33,437 bases of DNA from Paenibacillaceae bacterium ZCTH02-B3 (GTDB lineage: Bacteria > Bacillota > Bacilli > Paenibacillales > Paenibacillaceae): contig LZRV01000038.1 in assembly GCA_002159065.1 (NCBI GenBank), positions 1-33,437 of the forward strand. Direction: 5' to 3'. Positions 16,281 to 24,005 of the stretch are shown piece by piece; within the stretch, counting starts at the first letter, position 1; every line of letters begins with the position of its first letter. Position numbers and translations under genes: made by a program. The notes beneath the pieces were generated by a model. That model saw only the letters and a list, made by a program, of their open reading frames with translations. It was not told the DNA's origin and searched no databases.

Positions 16281-16321
16281 AAGAAGGACGGAGATCCCGC
16301 GTCGGCTCCGTCTTTCTTTTT
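16281..16321 (+). terminator. Rho-independent terminator after the glycerate kinase gene
   Basis: AAGAAGGACGGAG (16281-16293) pairs with CTCCGTCTTTCTT (16306-16318), 13 pairs including one G-U, loop 12 nt, followed by a T-run. Confidence 0.85.
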
Positions 16322-16475
16322 TATTCATGTCGCTGTCTGGTTCCTATTTCGGACCATCGGTTCGAACGGTTTGGGTCCGCCGTATTGAGGCCGTGGTCAT
16401 GGATGATCCGTGCATCGCCTGAGTCTATCTAATCAATTTTCTTCGACATCAAGTAAATTTTATAGAAAATTAATA

Positions 16476-16504
16476 TTACCAGAGTCCCAACATGGTGTTA
16501 TACT
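16476..16504 (+). promoter_or_regulatory. Promoter of the SLH surface-protein gene
   Basis: TTACCA (-35, 4 of 6), 17 nt, TATACT (-10, 5 of 6) with the extended-10 TG at 16496-16497. The transcript would start near 16511, leaving a leader of about 105 nt before the ATG at 16618. Confidence 0.55.
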
Positions 16505-16617
16505 ATGGTAAGACTTTATTAACAAACAAGATTCGACATCAGGACAGCTGATGGCGGTAAAAACGCTGCAAAGGCTCACTGACCTGGAAACTTGCTTTGG
16601 AACGGTGGTTGAGTTTG

Positions 16618-19600
16618 ATGAATCCCAGGAAATTGGGCGGGTTGCTGCTGGCATTGTCGCTTGTTTTTTCGCTCTTGCCGGCCTCCTGGGTTCAGGCGGC
16701 GGAACCCGATTACGCCGGCCATTGGGCCGAAGAGACGATTGACAAGTGGCTGAAGGAAGGTTTGGTTTCGGGATTTCCGGATGGTACGTTCCGGCCGAAC
16801 GAGGGCGTGACCCGCGCGCAAATCGCGGTGCTTGTCAACGCGGCTTTCGGTTTTGCGGAACAAACGGAAATCGCTTTCGACGACGTGCCGCCGGGCGCCT
16901 GGTACGCCAGGGACATCGCGATTGCCGTTCAGGCGGGGTATCTCAAGGGCTATTCCGGGCGCGAAATGCGTCCCGAACAGCCCATCACCCGCCAGGAAGC
17001 GGCGACGGTCCTTGCGCGCCTGCTCAATCTGCCCGCCGACGAAGGAGCGGCAGACACGTATAAGGACCCCATCCCGGAGTGGAGCAAGGGCAGCGTGGGC
17101 GCGGTCACGAAAGCCGGATTCATGCAGGGGTATCCCGACGGCACGTTTCAGCCCAGGCGAACCGTCACCCGGGCGGAGGCGCTGGTCATCCTGGACCGTG
17201 TCAGAAGCCGTCTGGCCACGGTATTTGACCAGGCCGGCGTTTACGGTCCGGAAACGGGCACGGAGACGGTTCAGGGCAATGTGGTGATCGCTTCGGCGGA
17301 CGTTACGCTGCGGAACATGGCCATCACCGGCGACCTCACCATCGCCGAATCCGTCGGCGACGGCGACGTCTTCCTGAACGGAATCACGGTGGAAGGGACG
17401 ACGACCATCCTGGGCGGCGGCGAAGACAGCATCCACATCGTCAATTCCCGCCTGGCTTCGGTGGCGGTGAACAAAGCGGACGGCGCCGTCCGAATCGTGG
17501 TCAGCGGCAATTCCTCCGTCGCCACCGTGACCGTCCAGTCCGGGGCGAAGATCGAGACCTTCGAGCTGACCGGGGAAGGCGTGGGGAGTCTCGTCATCGA
17601 AGCGCCGGAGGGCAGCGAGATCGTCCTGGACGGCGAGTTCGAAGCCGTGACGATCGCCAGCGAAAATGTGGTCGTGGAAGTGTCGGAGAACACCGTCGTC
17701 AAGGAGCTCAAGGTAGAGCAGCCCGCGGAAGTGAAAGGCCAGGGCAAAATCGAAAAAGCGGTGGTACAGGCCAGCGGCGTGGTGTTCGAACAGGCGCCGG
17801 AGGCCATCGAGACCGCGCCTGAAGTCGAGGCGCCGGTCATCGCGCCTCCTCCGCCGGTCCAGCCGCAACCGCCGCAGCCCCAACCGCAACCGCCACAACC
17901 GCAGCCGACGCCGCCGCCTCCGCCGCCGGTTACGCCTTCCATACCCGTTTCCGGCGTGACGGTTGTGGACGCCGTCACCGTGGAAGTGACCATGCCGGAG
18001 CTGGCGGGCGCGGCCTTCACCTGGAACGGCCAGCCGGTGATCGGCGCCGTCTACAGCGGCGGCAAGTACGTGCTCACCGTGCCACACATGGTGTCCGGCG
18101 CGTCCAACACGCTGGTCATATCCGCCCCCGGCTACCAGAACCATCAACGGACGGACCTGAAATGGACGGATCCGTTGACCTATGCAAGCATTGCCATCGA
18201 CAACGGCAGCTGGACCAAGGACCGGGTGGCGCCGAAGGACTGGAGCATTTCGGATGACGGCTGGATTTCGCTGACCAACAACGCGTCTCCTAATCACGAC
18301 GACAATAACGATCCCAAACGGCTCTATAACTTCCAGGGCTGGCACGGCAACAAGGCGGCCGTGGACATGCAGGTGACCACCGACTGGCGGGTGGAAACGG
18401 AAATCGAACTGACGCCCGAGCTCATGGAACAGGACGGCGCCATGACGTCCATCTGGCTGAACATCGTCGGAACCGATGGCACGACCCTTGATTGGTCCAT
18501 CCTCAATTTCAGCATCGATCCCGACAATCCCGCCGCCGGTGCGAAATGGCAATGGTGGAAAAGCGAACCGGGCGTTTTCCATGACATTCCGGACCTGCCG
18601 GCGAACGCGGGCGTCCACAAACTGGCGATCCACTTCTCCGGCGGCATGGTGAACCAGTACATCGACGGCGTGAAGGTAAACCAATACAGCCTGGGCACCG
18701 ACCTGTCGGCGGTCAAGGATGTCATTTTCAACTCCTACAGCTACGGTGAAGAATACACCGCCCTGTGGAAAGTGCCCGTCATCAAACATGTGGAGAAGTA
18801 CCCGCAGGGGGCCAAAGTCATCGCCAACGCGGCGCAGCTCAAGAAAGCGGTCGAGGAGCAGAAGAACGGCGAAACGTGGTTCCTCCTGAACGGCGTTTAC
18901 GATTTGAAGCCTTTTGCCAGTATCACGGTGTTGGGAGAGTCCGGCTGGTTTTTCCCGATCACGGCGAACGACCTGACCATCGTCGGGGAAAGCCGGGAAG
19001 GCGTCGTCCTCACGTCCACCACGAACGTGCCCAACGGAACGCGGTCGACCCAAAACCATATCACCGTTTTCGGAGACAACGTCACGATCGAAAATCTGAC
19101 GATCAAATCCAAGGTGCAGACCAACAAAGCCATCGAGGTCCTGGGACAAAACATCACAATCCGCAACGTCGACATTTTGCCCAACGACCTGGCGGCGGAG
19201 AACGACCGGCCGACGTTTTCCGGTTCCCTGTTTTTCTCTCCCTATCATGCGACGAAAAACCCGAACAAAAACCTGGGAACCGCCAAGCTGGAAAACGTCC
19301 GGATTCACGGGCATATCTCCACCCAATACACCAACGGCGGCAAGCTCACGCTCAATAACGTGGAGATCGATTTCCGGCGCTTCCCGTACCCGGACTACGA
19401 ATCTTTCGGACCGTTCGCCAGAAATGCGAATCCGAACGATCTGCACATCCAGGTGCAGGGGCTGACCATCCGGGTCGCCAACAATCTGGCCAACCTGCAG
19501 ACGCAGGTGTTCGACCGGCTGCCGGAGGGAGCGACGGTCATCCTGGAGCCCGGCACCTACTACGTGCCGTATGATTTGGATTATCCGACTGGAGTTGTCG

Positions 19601-20832
19601 TCGAAGACGACGGCGCGGATTTCGTGTACGGCATTATGGCGGGCAATGAAACGGAACTGCGGAACGCTTTGCAGGACCCTGCAGCGGATACCGTCATTGT
19701 GAAGGGGACCATTACACTTGAAGCCACGCTGTTCGTGAAACGGGGAGTCCGCATCGTCGGCCAGGGAAGCGGTGCGACGATCACCCGCGGGACCAACTGG
19801 GTAGTGCTTGGCGACCCGAACTCGAAGGGCAACGCGATGCTGATCCACGTGGAGAACGTGAGCGACCCAGTCGTGCTGGAGAACCTCACCGTGACCGGCG
19901 CAAAGGATCGCGCCATGCCCCCGCAAATCGGCGGAACAGACTACGGAAGCGGGATCAACATCTACAGGTCCGGCGACGTGCGTCTGATCAACGTCGCGTC
20001 CACCCATAACGCGGCGGCGGGCGTCATCGTGAACGGCTCCAGGGCCCACGCGACAGGACTAAGAACCAGCGGCAATAAATGGTATGGCGTGGGCGTCAGC
20101 AAAGGCAGCGGAGTCACGGAAACGCCCTCGTTCACCCTCTATGGGTCCAGCCAGCTGGAGGAAGATTATGCCATCGTCGCGCTGAAGGACGCGGAAGTCG
20201 ACGCGCCGGGTTACGGCATCTATCCGCATCCGACAGAACCGGGCAACGTCATATACAGCAAAAAGCCGCTGGATCTGATGGCCGTCAATAAGGCCATCGA
20301 AGAAGAAAACTTGGCCGCGTTCGCGGTTGCCGTTGATTTGTTCAAAGACACCCTGGAAATCTCGGACAGCGTTGCGAAGTTCAACGAGATGCCTCCCGGC
20401 CAGGGGCGCCAGCAGGCGGTCTTTGCCGCGGTCTCCGAGTTCATCCCCTATGAAAACAAAGCAATTTTCGCGGGCGTCTTTGGGTACGTGGTGGACCAGG
20501 AATACCATAAGATGCAGTTCATCAAGGACGTGGATGGCGCCCGGGACGAGACGGAGATGCAGGATGCACTTAAGCATCATGTTCCCATCCTGCGCGACGA
20601 CCGTCTGGATCTGATCGCCATGCTGCATGAATTGGACAAGCACGCCTTGGCGAACTATCTGGAGAACGACGATCCGTATACCCAGGCGCTGGAGGCCGTA
20701 TACGCCATCCTTGACAACGAGGATAAGCTCGAAGAGTTGGCTGTGAATCTGCTTGCAGGGCGCCCCTATTTCGGTGTGGAGCCCATCGCCGCGGCGATTT
20801 TGAGCATCTTGGGTTCCGGCGCCGGCGAATAG
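16618..20832 (+). CDS. Large SLH-domain surface protein with beta-helix modules
   Basis: A 1404-residue exported protein attached to the cell wall by SLH domains. Order: signal peptide 1-27 (cleavage after WVQA), three SLH domains (about 30-195; hallmarks GFPDGTFRPNEGVTRAQ, GYSGREMRPEQPITRQE and GYPDGTFQPRRTVTRAE), a Val/Ile-rich repetitive region that resembles a small beta-helix (about 215-390), a Pro/Gln linker (about 405-442), a short beta domain, a concanavalin-like domain (about 520-724), a pectate-lyase-like right-handed beta-helix (about 725-995), a second beta-helix (about 1000-1220) and a helical C-terminal domain (about 1223-1404) that I do not recognise. Function is not established; beta-helices of this kind bind or cleave polysaccharides. 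ATG 16618 is chosen because the signal peptide starts there; an upstream in-frame TTG at 16597 would only add residues. The ribosome site is weak (GGTGG). Confidence 0.9.
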   Translation: MNPRKLGGLLLALSLVFSLLPASWVQAAEPDYAGHWAEETIDKWLKEGLVSGFPDGTFRPNEGVTRAQIAVLVNAAFGFAEQTEIAFDDVPPGAWYARDIAIAVQAGYLKGYSGREMRPEQPITRQEAATVLARLLNLPADEGAADTYKDPIPEWSKGSVGAVTKAGFMQGYPDGTFQPRRTVTRAEALVILDRVRSRLATVFDQAGVYGPETGTETVQGNVVIASADVTLRNMAITGDLTIAESVGDGDVFLNGITVEGTTTILGGGEDSIHIVNSRLASVAVNKADGAVRIVVSGNSSVATVTVQSGAKIETFELTGEGVGSLVIEAPEGSEIVLDGEFEAVTIASENVVVEVSENTVVKELKVEQPAEVKGQGKIEKAVVQASGVVFEQAPEAIETAPEVEAPVIAPPPPVQPQPPQPQPQPPQPQPTPPPPPPVTPSIPVSGVTVVDAVTVEVTMPELAGAAFTWNGQPVIGAVYSGGKYVLTVPHMVSGASNTLVISAPGYQNHQRTDLKWTDPLTYASIAIDNGSWTKDRVAPKDWSISDDGWISLTNNASPNHDDNNDPKRLYNFQGWHGNKAAVDMQVTTDWRVETEIELTPELMEQDGAMTSIWLNIVGTDGTTLDWSILNFSIDPDNPAAGAKWQWWKSEPGVFHDIPDLPANAGVHKLAIHFSGGMVNQYIDGVKVNQYSLGTDLSAVKDVIFNSYSYGEEYTALWKVPVIKHVEKYPQGAKVIANAAQLKKAVEEQKNGETWFLLNGVYDLKPFASITVLGESGWFFPITANDLTIVGESREGVVLTSTTNVPNGTRSTQNHITVFGDNVTIENLTIKSKVQTNKAIEVLGQNITIRNVDILPNDLAAENDRPTFSGSLFFSPYHATKNPNKNLGTAKLENVRIHGHISTQYTNGGKLTLNNVEIDFRRFPYPDYESFGPFARNANPNDLHIQVQGLTIRVANNLANLQTQVFDRLPEGATVILEPGTYYVPYDLDYPTGVVVEDDGADFVYGIMAGNETELRNALQDPAADTVIVKGTITLEATLFVKRGVRIVGQGSGATITRGTNWVVLGDPNSKGNAMLIHVENVSDPVVLENLTVTGAKDRAMPPQIGGTDYGSGINIYRSGDVRLINVASTHNAAAGVIVNGSRAHATGLRTSGNKWYGVGVSKGSGVTETPSFTLYGSSQLEEDYAIVALKDAEVDAPGYGIYPHPTEPGNVIYSKKPLDLMAVNKAIEEENLAAFAVAVDLFKDTLEISDSVAKFNEMPPGQGRQQAVFAAVSEFIPYENKAIFAGVFGYVVDQEYHKMQFIKDVDGARDETEMQDALKHHVPILRDDRLDLIAMLHELDKHALANYLENDDPYTQALEAVYAILDNEDKLEELAVNLLAGRPYFGVEPIAAAILSILGSGAGE

Positions 20833-20883
20833 ACGGTTTCGAATACGGACTTCGCTCCTTCCGATTCTCTTGTCGTCCATCTG

Positions 20884-20917
20884 GCCCATAGTTTTGGCTA
20901 TGGGCTTTTTCTTTTTA
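20884..20917 (+). terminator. Terminator after the SLH gene
   Basis: GCCCATAG (20884-20891) pairs with CTATGGGC (20898-20905), loop TTTTGG, followed by TTTTTCTTTTT. Confidence 0.85.
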
Positions 20918-21036
20918 TCAGATTAACTTACAAAAAATATTAATTTATGTAACATCATCTAACCAACCCGAGGACAGACGCATCGGCGATCCCTTAAGAT
21001 AGCCAAAAAATGGATTCCTTGGGGAGGGACCGTACA

Positions 21037-22239
21037 ATGCGTCTGTTCAGGTTTGGAAAAACGCTGTGGCTGCTGGCGCTGTTGCTTGTGCTGCCGCTGG
21101 GTGTTCCTCCGGCCGGGCCGGCGGGGGCGGCGGATTCCGCTGTCGCTTCCGTCCCGGCACGCGTCTCGTTTGCGATTCCGGCGGTGACCGAGGAACAACA
21201 GGCATCCGAACTCCCGAACATTTTGGTGATCGGCACGGGCGGCACCATTTCCGGTCAATCCGCGGACGAGACCAGTTTCCAGACCTATCGGGCGGGCTCG
21301 CTGCCGATCGGGGACATGGTGGCGGCGCTGCCGAATCTCGACTGGATCGCGGACGTGAACACCTTCCAGTTTGGCAACAAAGGCTCCGGCTCTTATACCA
21401 TTCCCGAACTCTACGACCTGTCCCTCGCCGTCGACCAAGGTCTTCAAGATTACGACGGCGTCGTGGTGACGACGGGCACGGACACGATGGAGGAAATCGG
21501 CTATTTTCTGGATCTGACGATCCGCAGCCAAAAACCGGTGGTCATCACCGGGTCGATGCGCCCCTGGACCGTGATCGGCAGCGACGCGCCGGCCAACCTG
21601 TTCAACGCCATCAAGCTCGCCGCCAGCGGCAAGACGGCCCGGTTCGGCGTCGTGCTCATGCTCAACGACGAAATCCATTCCATTCGCGAAGTGACCAAAA
21701 CGAACACGTACCGGCTGGATACCTTCCAGTCGCCCATGTTGGGCATTCTGGGCTACATTGACGAATCGCGCGTCCGCATCTACCGTGTGCCGGCACGGGC
21801 GCTGAAGCCGGACGATGAATGGGCGACGCCCTTTGATTTGCGGAAAATCACCAAAGACCAGCTGGCCAAAGTGGAGATCGTCTACTCGTACCAAGGCGCC
21901 GGAGGGGAAGCCATTCGGGCGTTTGTCGAAGCGGGCGCCAAAGGCATCGTCACCGCCGGCACCGGTGCGGGCGGCATTTCGGCGGCCATGCGCGAGGAAC
22001 GGGACAAGGCCATTCAAAAAGGCGTCGTCTTCGTCTCCACTTCACGCACCGGGTCGGGCAGCGTGTACGGCAGCGGCGAAGGCATCCTGGCGGGCGACAA
22101 CCTGAATCCCGCCCACGCGCGGATTCTCCTGCTGCTGATCCTCTCCTTCACCGACGATTTTGAAACGATCCAAGAGTGGTTCGCGAAATACGGCGTGCCG
22201 GAAGTGCCGGAGCGCCTGCCGCAGAAATCCGGTTCGTAA
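21037..22239 (+). CDS. Secreted L-asparaginase
   Basis: Hydrolyses L-asparagine to aspartate and ammonia; the N-terminal signal peptide (RLFRFGKTLWLLALLLVLPL, ending near AGAADS) indicates export, as in type II enzymes. Active-site threonines are visible: T70 in GTGGTISGQ and the T148-D149 pair in VVTTGTDTMEE. PVVITGSMRP and SDAPANLFNAIKLA are further family marks, as are AGTGAGGIS and SRTGSGSVYG. Length is 400. The ATG at 21037 is preferred because GGGGAGGG lies 8 nt upstream and the signal peptide then starts immediately; an in-frame ATG at 21010 adds nine residues without a ribosome site. It is monocistronic, with hairpins on both sides. A role in scavenging nitrogen is inferred from the family. 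Confidence 0.93.
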   Translation: MRLFRFGKTLWLLALLLVLPLGVPPAGPAGAADSAVASVPARVSFAIPAVTEEQQASELPNILVIGTGGTISGQSADETSFQTYRAGSLPIGDMVAALPNLDWIADVNTFQFGNKGSGSYTIPELYDLSLAVDQGLQDYDGVVVTTGTDTMEEIGYFLDLTIRSQKPVVITGSMRPWTVIGSDAPANLFNAIKLAASGKTARFGVVLMLNDEIHSIREVTKTNTYRLDTFQSPMLGILGYIDESRVRIYRVPARALKPDDEWATPFDLRKITKDQLAKVEIVYSYQGAGGEAIRAFVEAGAKGIVTAGTGAGGISAAMREERDKAIQKGVVFVSTSRTGSGSVYGSGEGILAGDNLNPAHARILLLLILSFTDDFETIQEWFAKYGVPEVPERLPQKSGS

Positions 22240-22275
22240 CCTTTCGATTCCGGCTGTGCGATATTCCCCAACCCG

Positions 22276-22305
22276 AAACCGCCGACGTTCCGGTCGGCGG
22301 TTTTC
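22276..22305 (+). terminator. Hairpin terminator after the asparaginase gene
   Basis: AAACCGCCGAC (22276-22286) pairs with GTCGGCGGTTT (22293-22303), loop GTTCCG, then T. The T-run is short (TTTTC). Confidence 0.7.
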
Positions 22306-22383
22306 TGGTTAACGCCATCTGCCAAAAATGGTATGCTTTCCGCAGAAGGAAAGGTTTGCACAGTCATCGGAGGTGCCGGGCGC

Positions 22384-23313
22384 TTGAAGTACCTGGAACG
22401 GGAACCGGTGTCCGCCATGCTGAAACCGCATGTCAAATGTGTGTGGACGCTGCGGCGGTCCTATCCGGGGGACGGCGCGGGGGAAGTGCTGTGGCCGGAT
22501 CCGTGCAAGGAAATCCTTTTTCATCACGGACGGGTGTTTCGCGACCGGGGGGAGCTTTTGCCGGATTCCTGCGTGATGGGCACGCTGTCCGGTTACCGCA
22601 GGCTGGATGCGAGAGGGGATCTGGTGCTCTATGGCATTCGTTTGCAGCCATGGGGGCTCAGCCTGATCACCGACAGGCCGGTGCGGGCGTTCAACGACCG
22701 GTTTACGCCCCTCGCCGAACTGCTTGCAGACCGTGAGGCCTGTGAGGAGACGCGGGCGGATCGTCCGGCGCGGAAAGAGGACAGGGAACGCCCGACGCCC
22801 CGGATGCATCTTGAGCGCCTTGAGCGCCTGGAGCATCGCCTTGCCGCCGCGGATATGGATGAAGCCCAGTCCGAACTGGAATTGTTCCTCGAATCCCTGA
22901 TCGACCCGTCCAGGGCAGACCTGGGATTGTGCGCCGTGCTGGGACGGTTGACAGACAGGCCTGAAACGTACACGGTGGCGGACGCCGCACGGGATCTGGG
23001 GGTTTCGCTCCGGCAACTGGAGCGGAGATGCCTGAAGGCAACCGGTCTCACGCCGAAACGCCTGCACAAGCTCGCCCGTTTCAACCGGGTGCGGCTCCGC
23101 CTGCTTTGGCGGCCGGATCTGGACCTGCGCGACCTCATGGTGGAAGCCGGCTACTACGACTACTCCCATTTTTCCAAGGATTTTCACGAGTGTCTCGGGC
23201 TTGCCCCTGCGCGGTTTCAGGCATGGGCCGCGCGTCTTGCGTCGGATCACGGACCGCGGGATGTCGAGTTTTTACAAGACAATTCGGGCGAGAACCGGTA
23301 TGATGCCGGATGA
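22384..23313 (+). CDS. AraC-family transcriptional regulator
   Basis: DNA-binding regulator with a C-terminal double helix-turn-helix of the AraC/XylS type: TVADAARDLGVSLRQLERRC, then TGLTPKRLHKLARFNRVRLRL and the conserved LMVEAGYYDYSHFSKDFHE followed by PARFQAW. The N-terminal part (HVKCVWTLRR, WPDPCKEILFHHG, GIRLQPWGLSLI) resembles the DUF6597 sensor found in this subgroup. A Glu/Arg-rich stretch (about residues 118-145) separates the halves. The TTG at 22384 is chosen because GGAGGTG lies 8 nt upstream; an ATG at 22333 would put this site inside the gene. Length is then 309. The next gene, a VOC protein, starts 13 nt after its stop, so the two form an operon and the regulator may respond to the VOC protein's substrate. 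Confidence 0.9.
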   Translation: MKYLEREPVSAMLKPHVKCVWTLRRSYPGDGAGEVLWPDPCKEILFHHGRVFRDRGELLPDSCVMGTLSGYRRLDARGDLVLYGIRLQPWGLSLITDRPVRAFNDRFTPLAELLADREACEETRADRPARKEDRERPTPRMHLERLERLEHRLAAADMDEAQSELELFLESLIDPSRADLGLCAVLGRLTDRPETYTVADAARDLGVSLRQLERRCLKATGLTPKRLHKLARFNRVRLRLLWRPDLDLRDLMVEAGYYDYSHFSKDFHECLGLAPARFQAWAARLASDHGPRDVEFLQDNSGENRYDAG

Positions 23314-23326
23314 GGAGGGATCCCGC

Positions 23327-23719
23327 ATGATCACCGGCATCCTGTCGGTATCCGTTTATGTCGGAGACCAGGCCGCGGCCCGCGCGTTCTGGGTGGACAA
23401 GCTCGGCTTTGAGGTGATCCGCGACATACCCATGGGGCCGGACGGCTCCTGGCTGGAGGTCGCTCCGCCCGGGGGAGGGACGAAACTGGTCCTCTATCCC
23501 CGCAAGTACATGAAAGGCTGGGAACGGATGCAGCCTTCCATCCTGTTCGAATGCGACGACATCCGGGAGACCTGCGCGCGCTTGAGAGAAAACGGCGTGG
23601 AGCTTATGGGCGAACCCATCGTCATGAAATGGGGGACGTTTGCGCAGTTTGCGGACACGGAAGGATACGTCCATTTTCTGAAGGAACGTCCGAACTCCGA
23701 CGGACAGGATGTCCGTTAG
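23327..23719 (+). CDS. VOC-family (glyoxalase/bleomycin-resistance-like) protein
   Basis: Small metal-enzyme or drug-binding fold of the vicinal oxygen chelate superfamily. The protein starts ILSVSVYVGDQAAARAFWVD, as in YaeR/PhnB-like members, followed by LGFEVIRDIPMG, WLEVAPPGGGTKLVLYP and the second half FECDDIRETCARLRENGVEL. It ends near FADTEGYVHFLKE, where a metal ligand is expected. Length is 130. The ATG at 23327 follows GAGGAGG by 8 nt; in-frame codons further upstream lie inside the AraC gene. Substrate unknown; resistance or detoxification are the usual roles. Confidence 0.88.
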   Translation: MITGILSVSVYVGDQAAARAFWVDKLGFEVIRDIPMGPDGSWLEVAPPGGGTKLVLYPRKYMKGWERMQPSILFECDDIRETCARLRENGVELMGEPIVMKWGTFAQFADTEGYVHFLKERPNSDGQDVR

Positions 23720-24005
23720 GGGCGCGGGGTACCGTTGCCACGGTCGGTACCGCCGCCCAGGCTGGCCTCGCAGCCAGGTGCAGACGCGCCGGCATTGCCG
23801 TGCCGACAGGTCCGGCTCTCTGTACCGGCGCTGCGCCGGATCCGCGCCACCGCACAGACAGATTCGGACCAGCGCCGCGCCCTCACTTAAATGGCGCGCA
23901 AAAACCCGGGGAGGAATCGAAAAAGGATTTGAGGCCGCCAAAAAAGAATACTTTTCGACAATAGCGTCAAGGCGGAACGGCAACATCGGCAAAGGAGCGG
24001 TCGGC
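23720..24005. other. 286-nt intergenic region before the NERD-helicase gene
   Basis: GC-rich first half with an imperfect palindrome at 23728-23751 (GGTACCG...CGGTACC). The second half contains AT-rich text around 23930-23965 that may hold a promoter, but no clear box pair. AAAGGAG at 23990 is the ribosome site of the next gene. Confidence 0.5.

Larger units (their letters stand above)
16232..16617. other. 386-nt intergenic region ahead of the SLH gene
   Basis: Contains the operon terminator (16281-16321), then an AT-rich stretch with the SLH-gene promoter (16476-16504) and a leader of about 105 nt. The word TTCGACATCA occurs twice, at 16442 and 16532. No small gene is evident. Confidence 0.6.

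Noticed and set aside
16511..16617. Leader of the SLH gene as a c-di-GMP (GEMM) riboswitch, because of words such as GCTGCAAAGGCT and GGTGGTTGAG
   Set aside because: The conserved GGCAAACC, GAAA tetraloop and receptor pairing of the GEMM aptamer cannot be found, and no consistent set of stems forms. A covariance-model search would decide.
16576..20049. Very long reverse-strand open frame opposite the SLH gene
   Set aside because: His/Arg/Asp-rich composition typical of antisense shadows in GC-rich genes; the plus strand has a signal peptide, SLH domains and a ribosome site.
23728..23751. GGTACC palindrome after the VOC gene as a terminator
   Set aside because: Imperfect arms, no T-run, and no comparable terminator in the window looks like this.
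23709..24005. Basic 99-residue extension of the NERD-helicase
   Set aside because: Arg/Gly/Pro-rich off-frame-like sequence; AAAGGAG and the NERD domain both point to the ATG at 24006.
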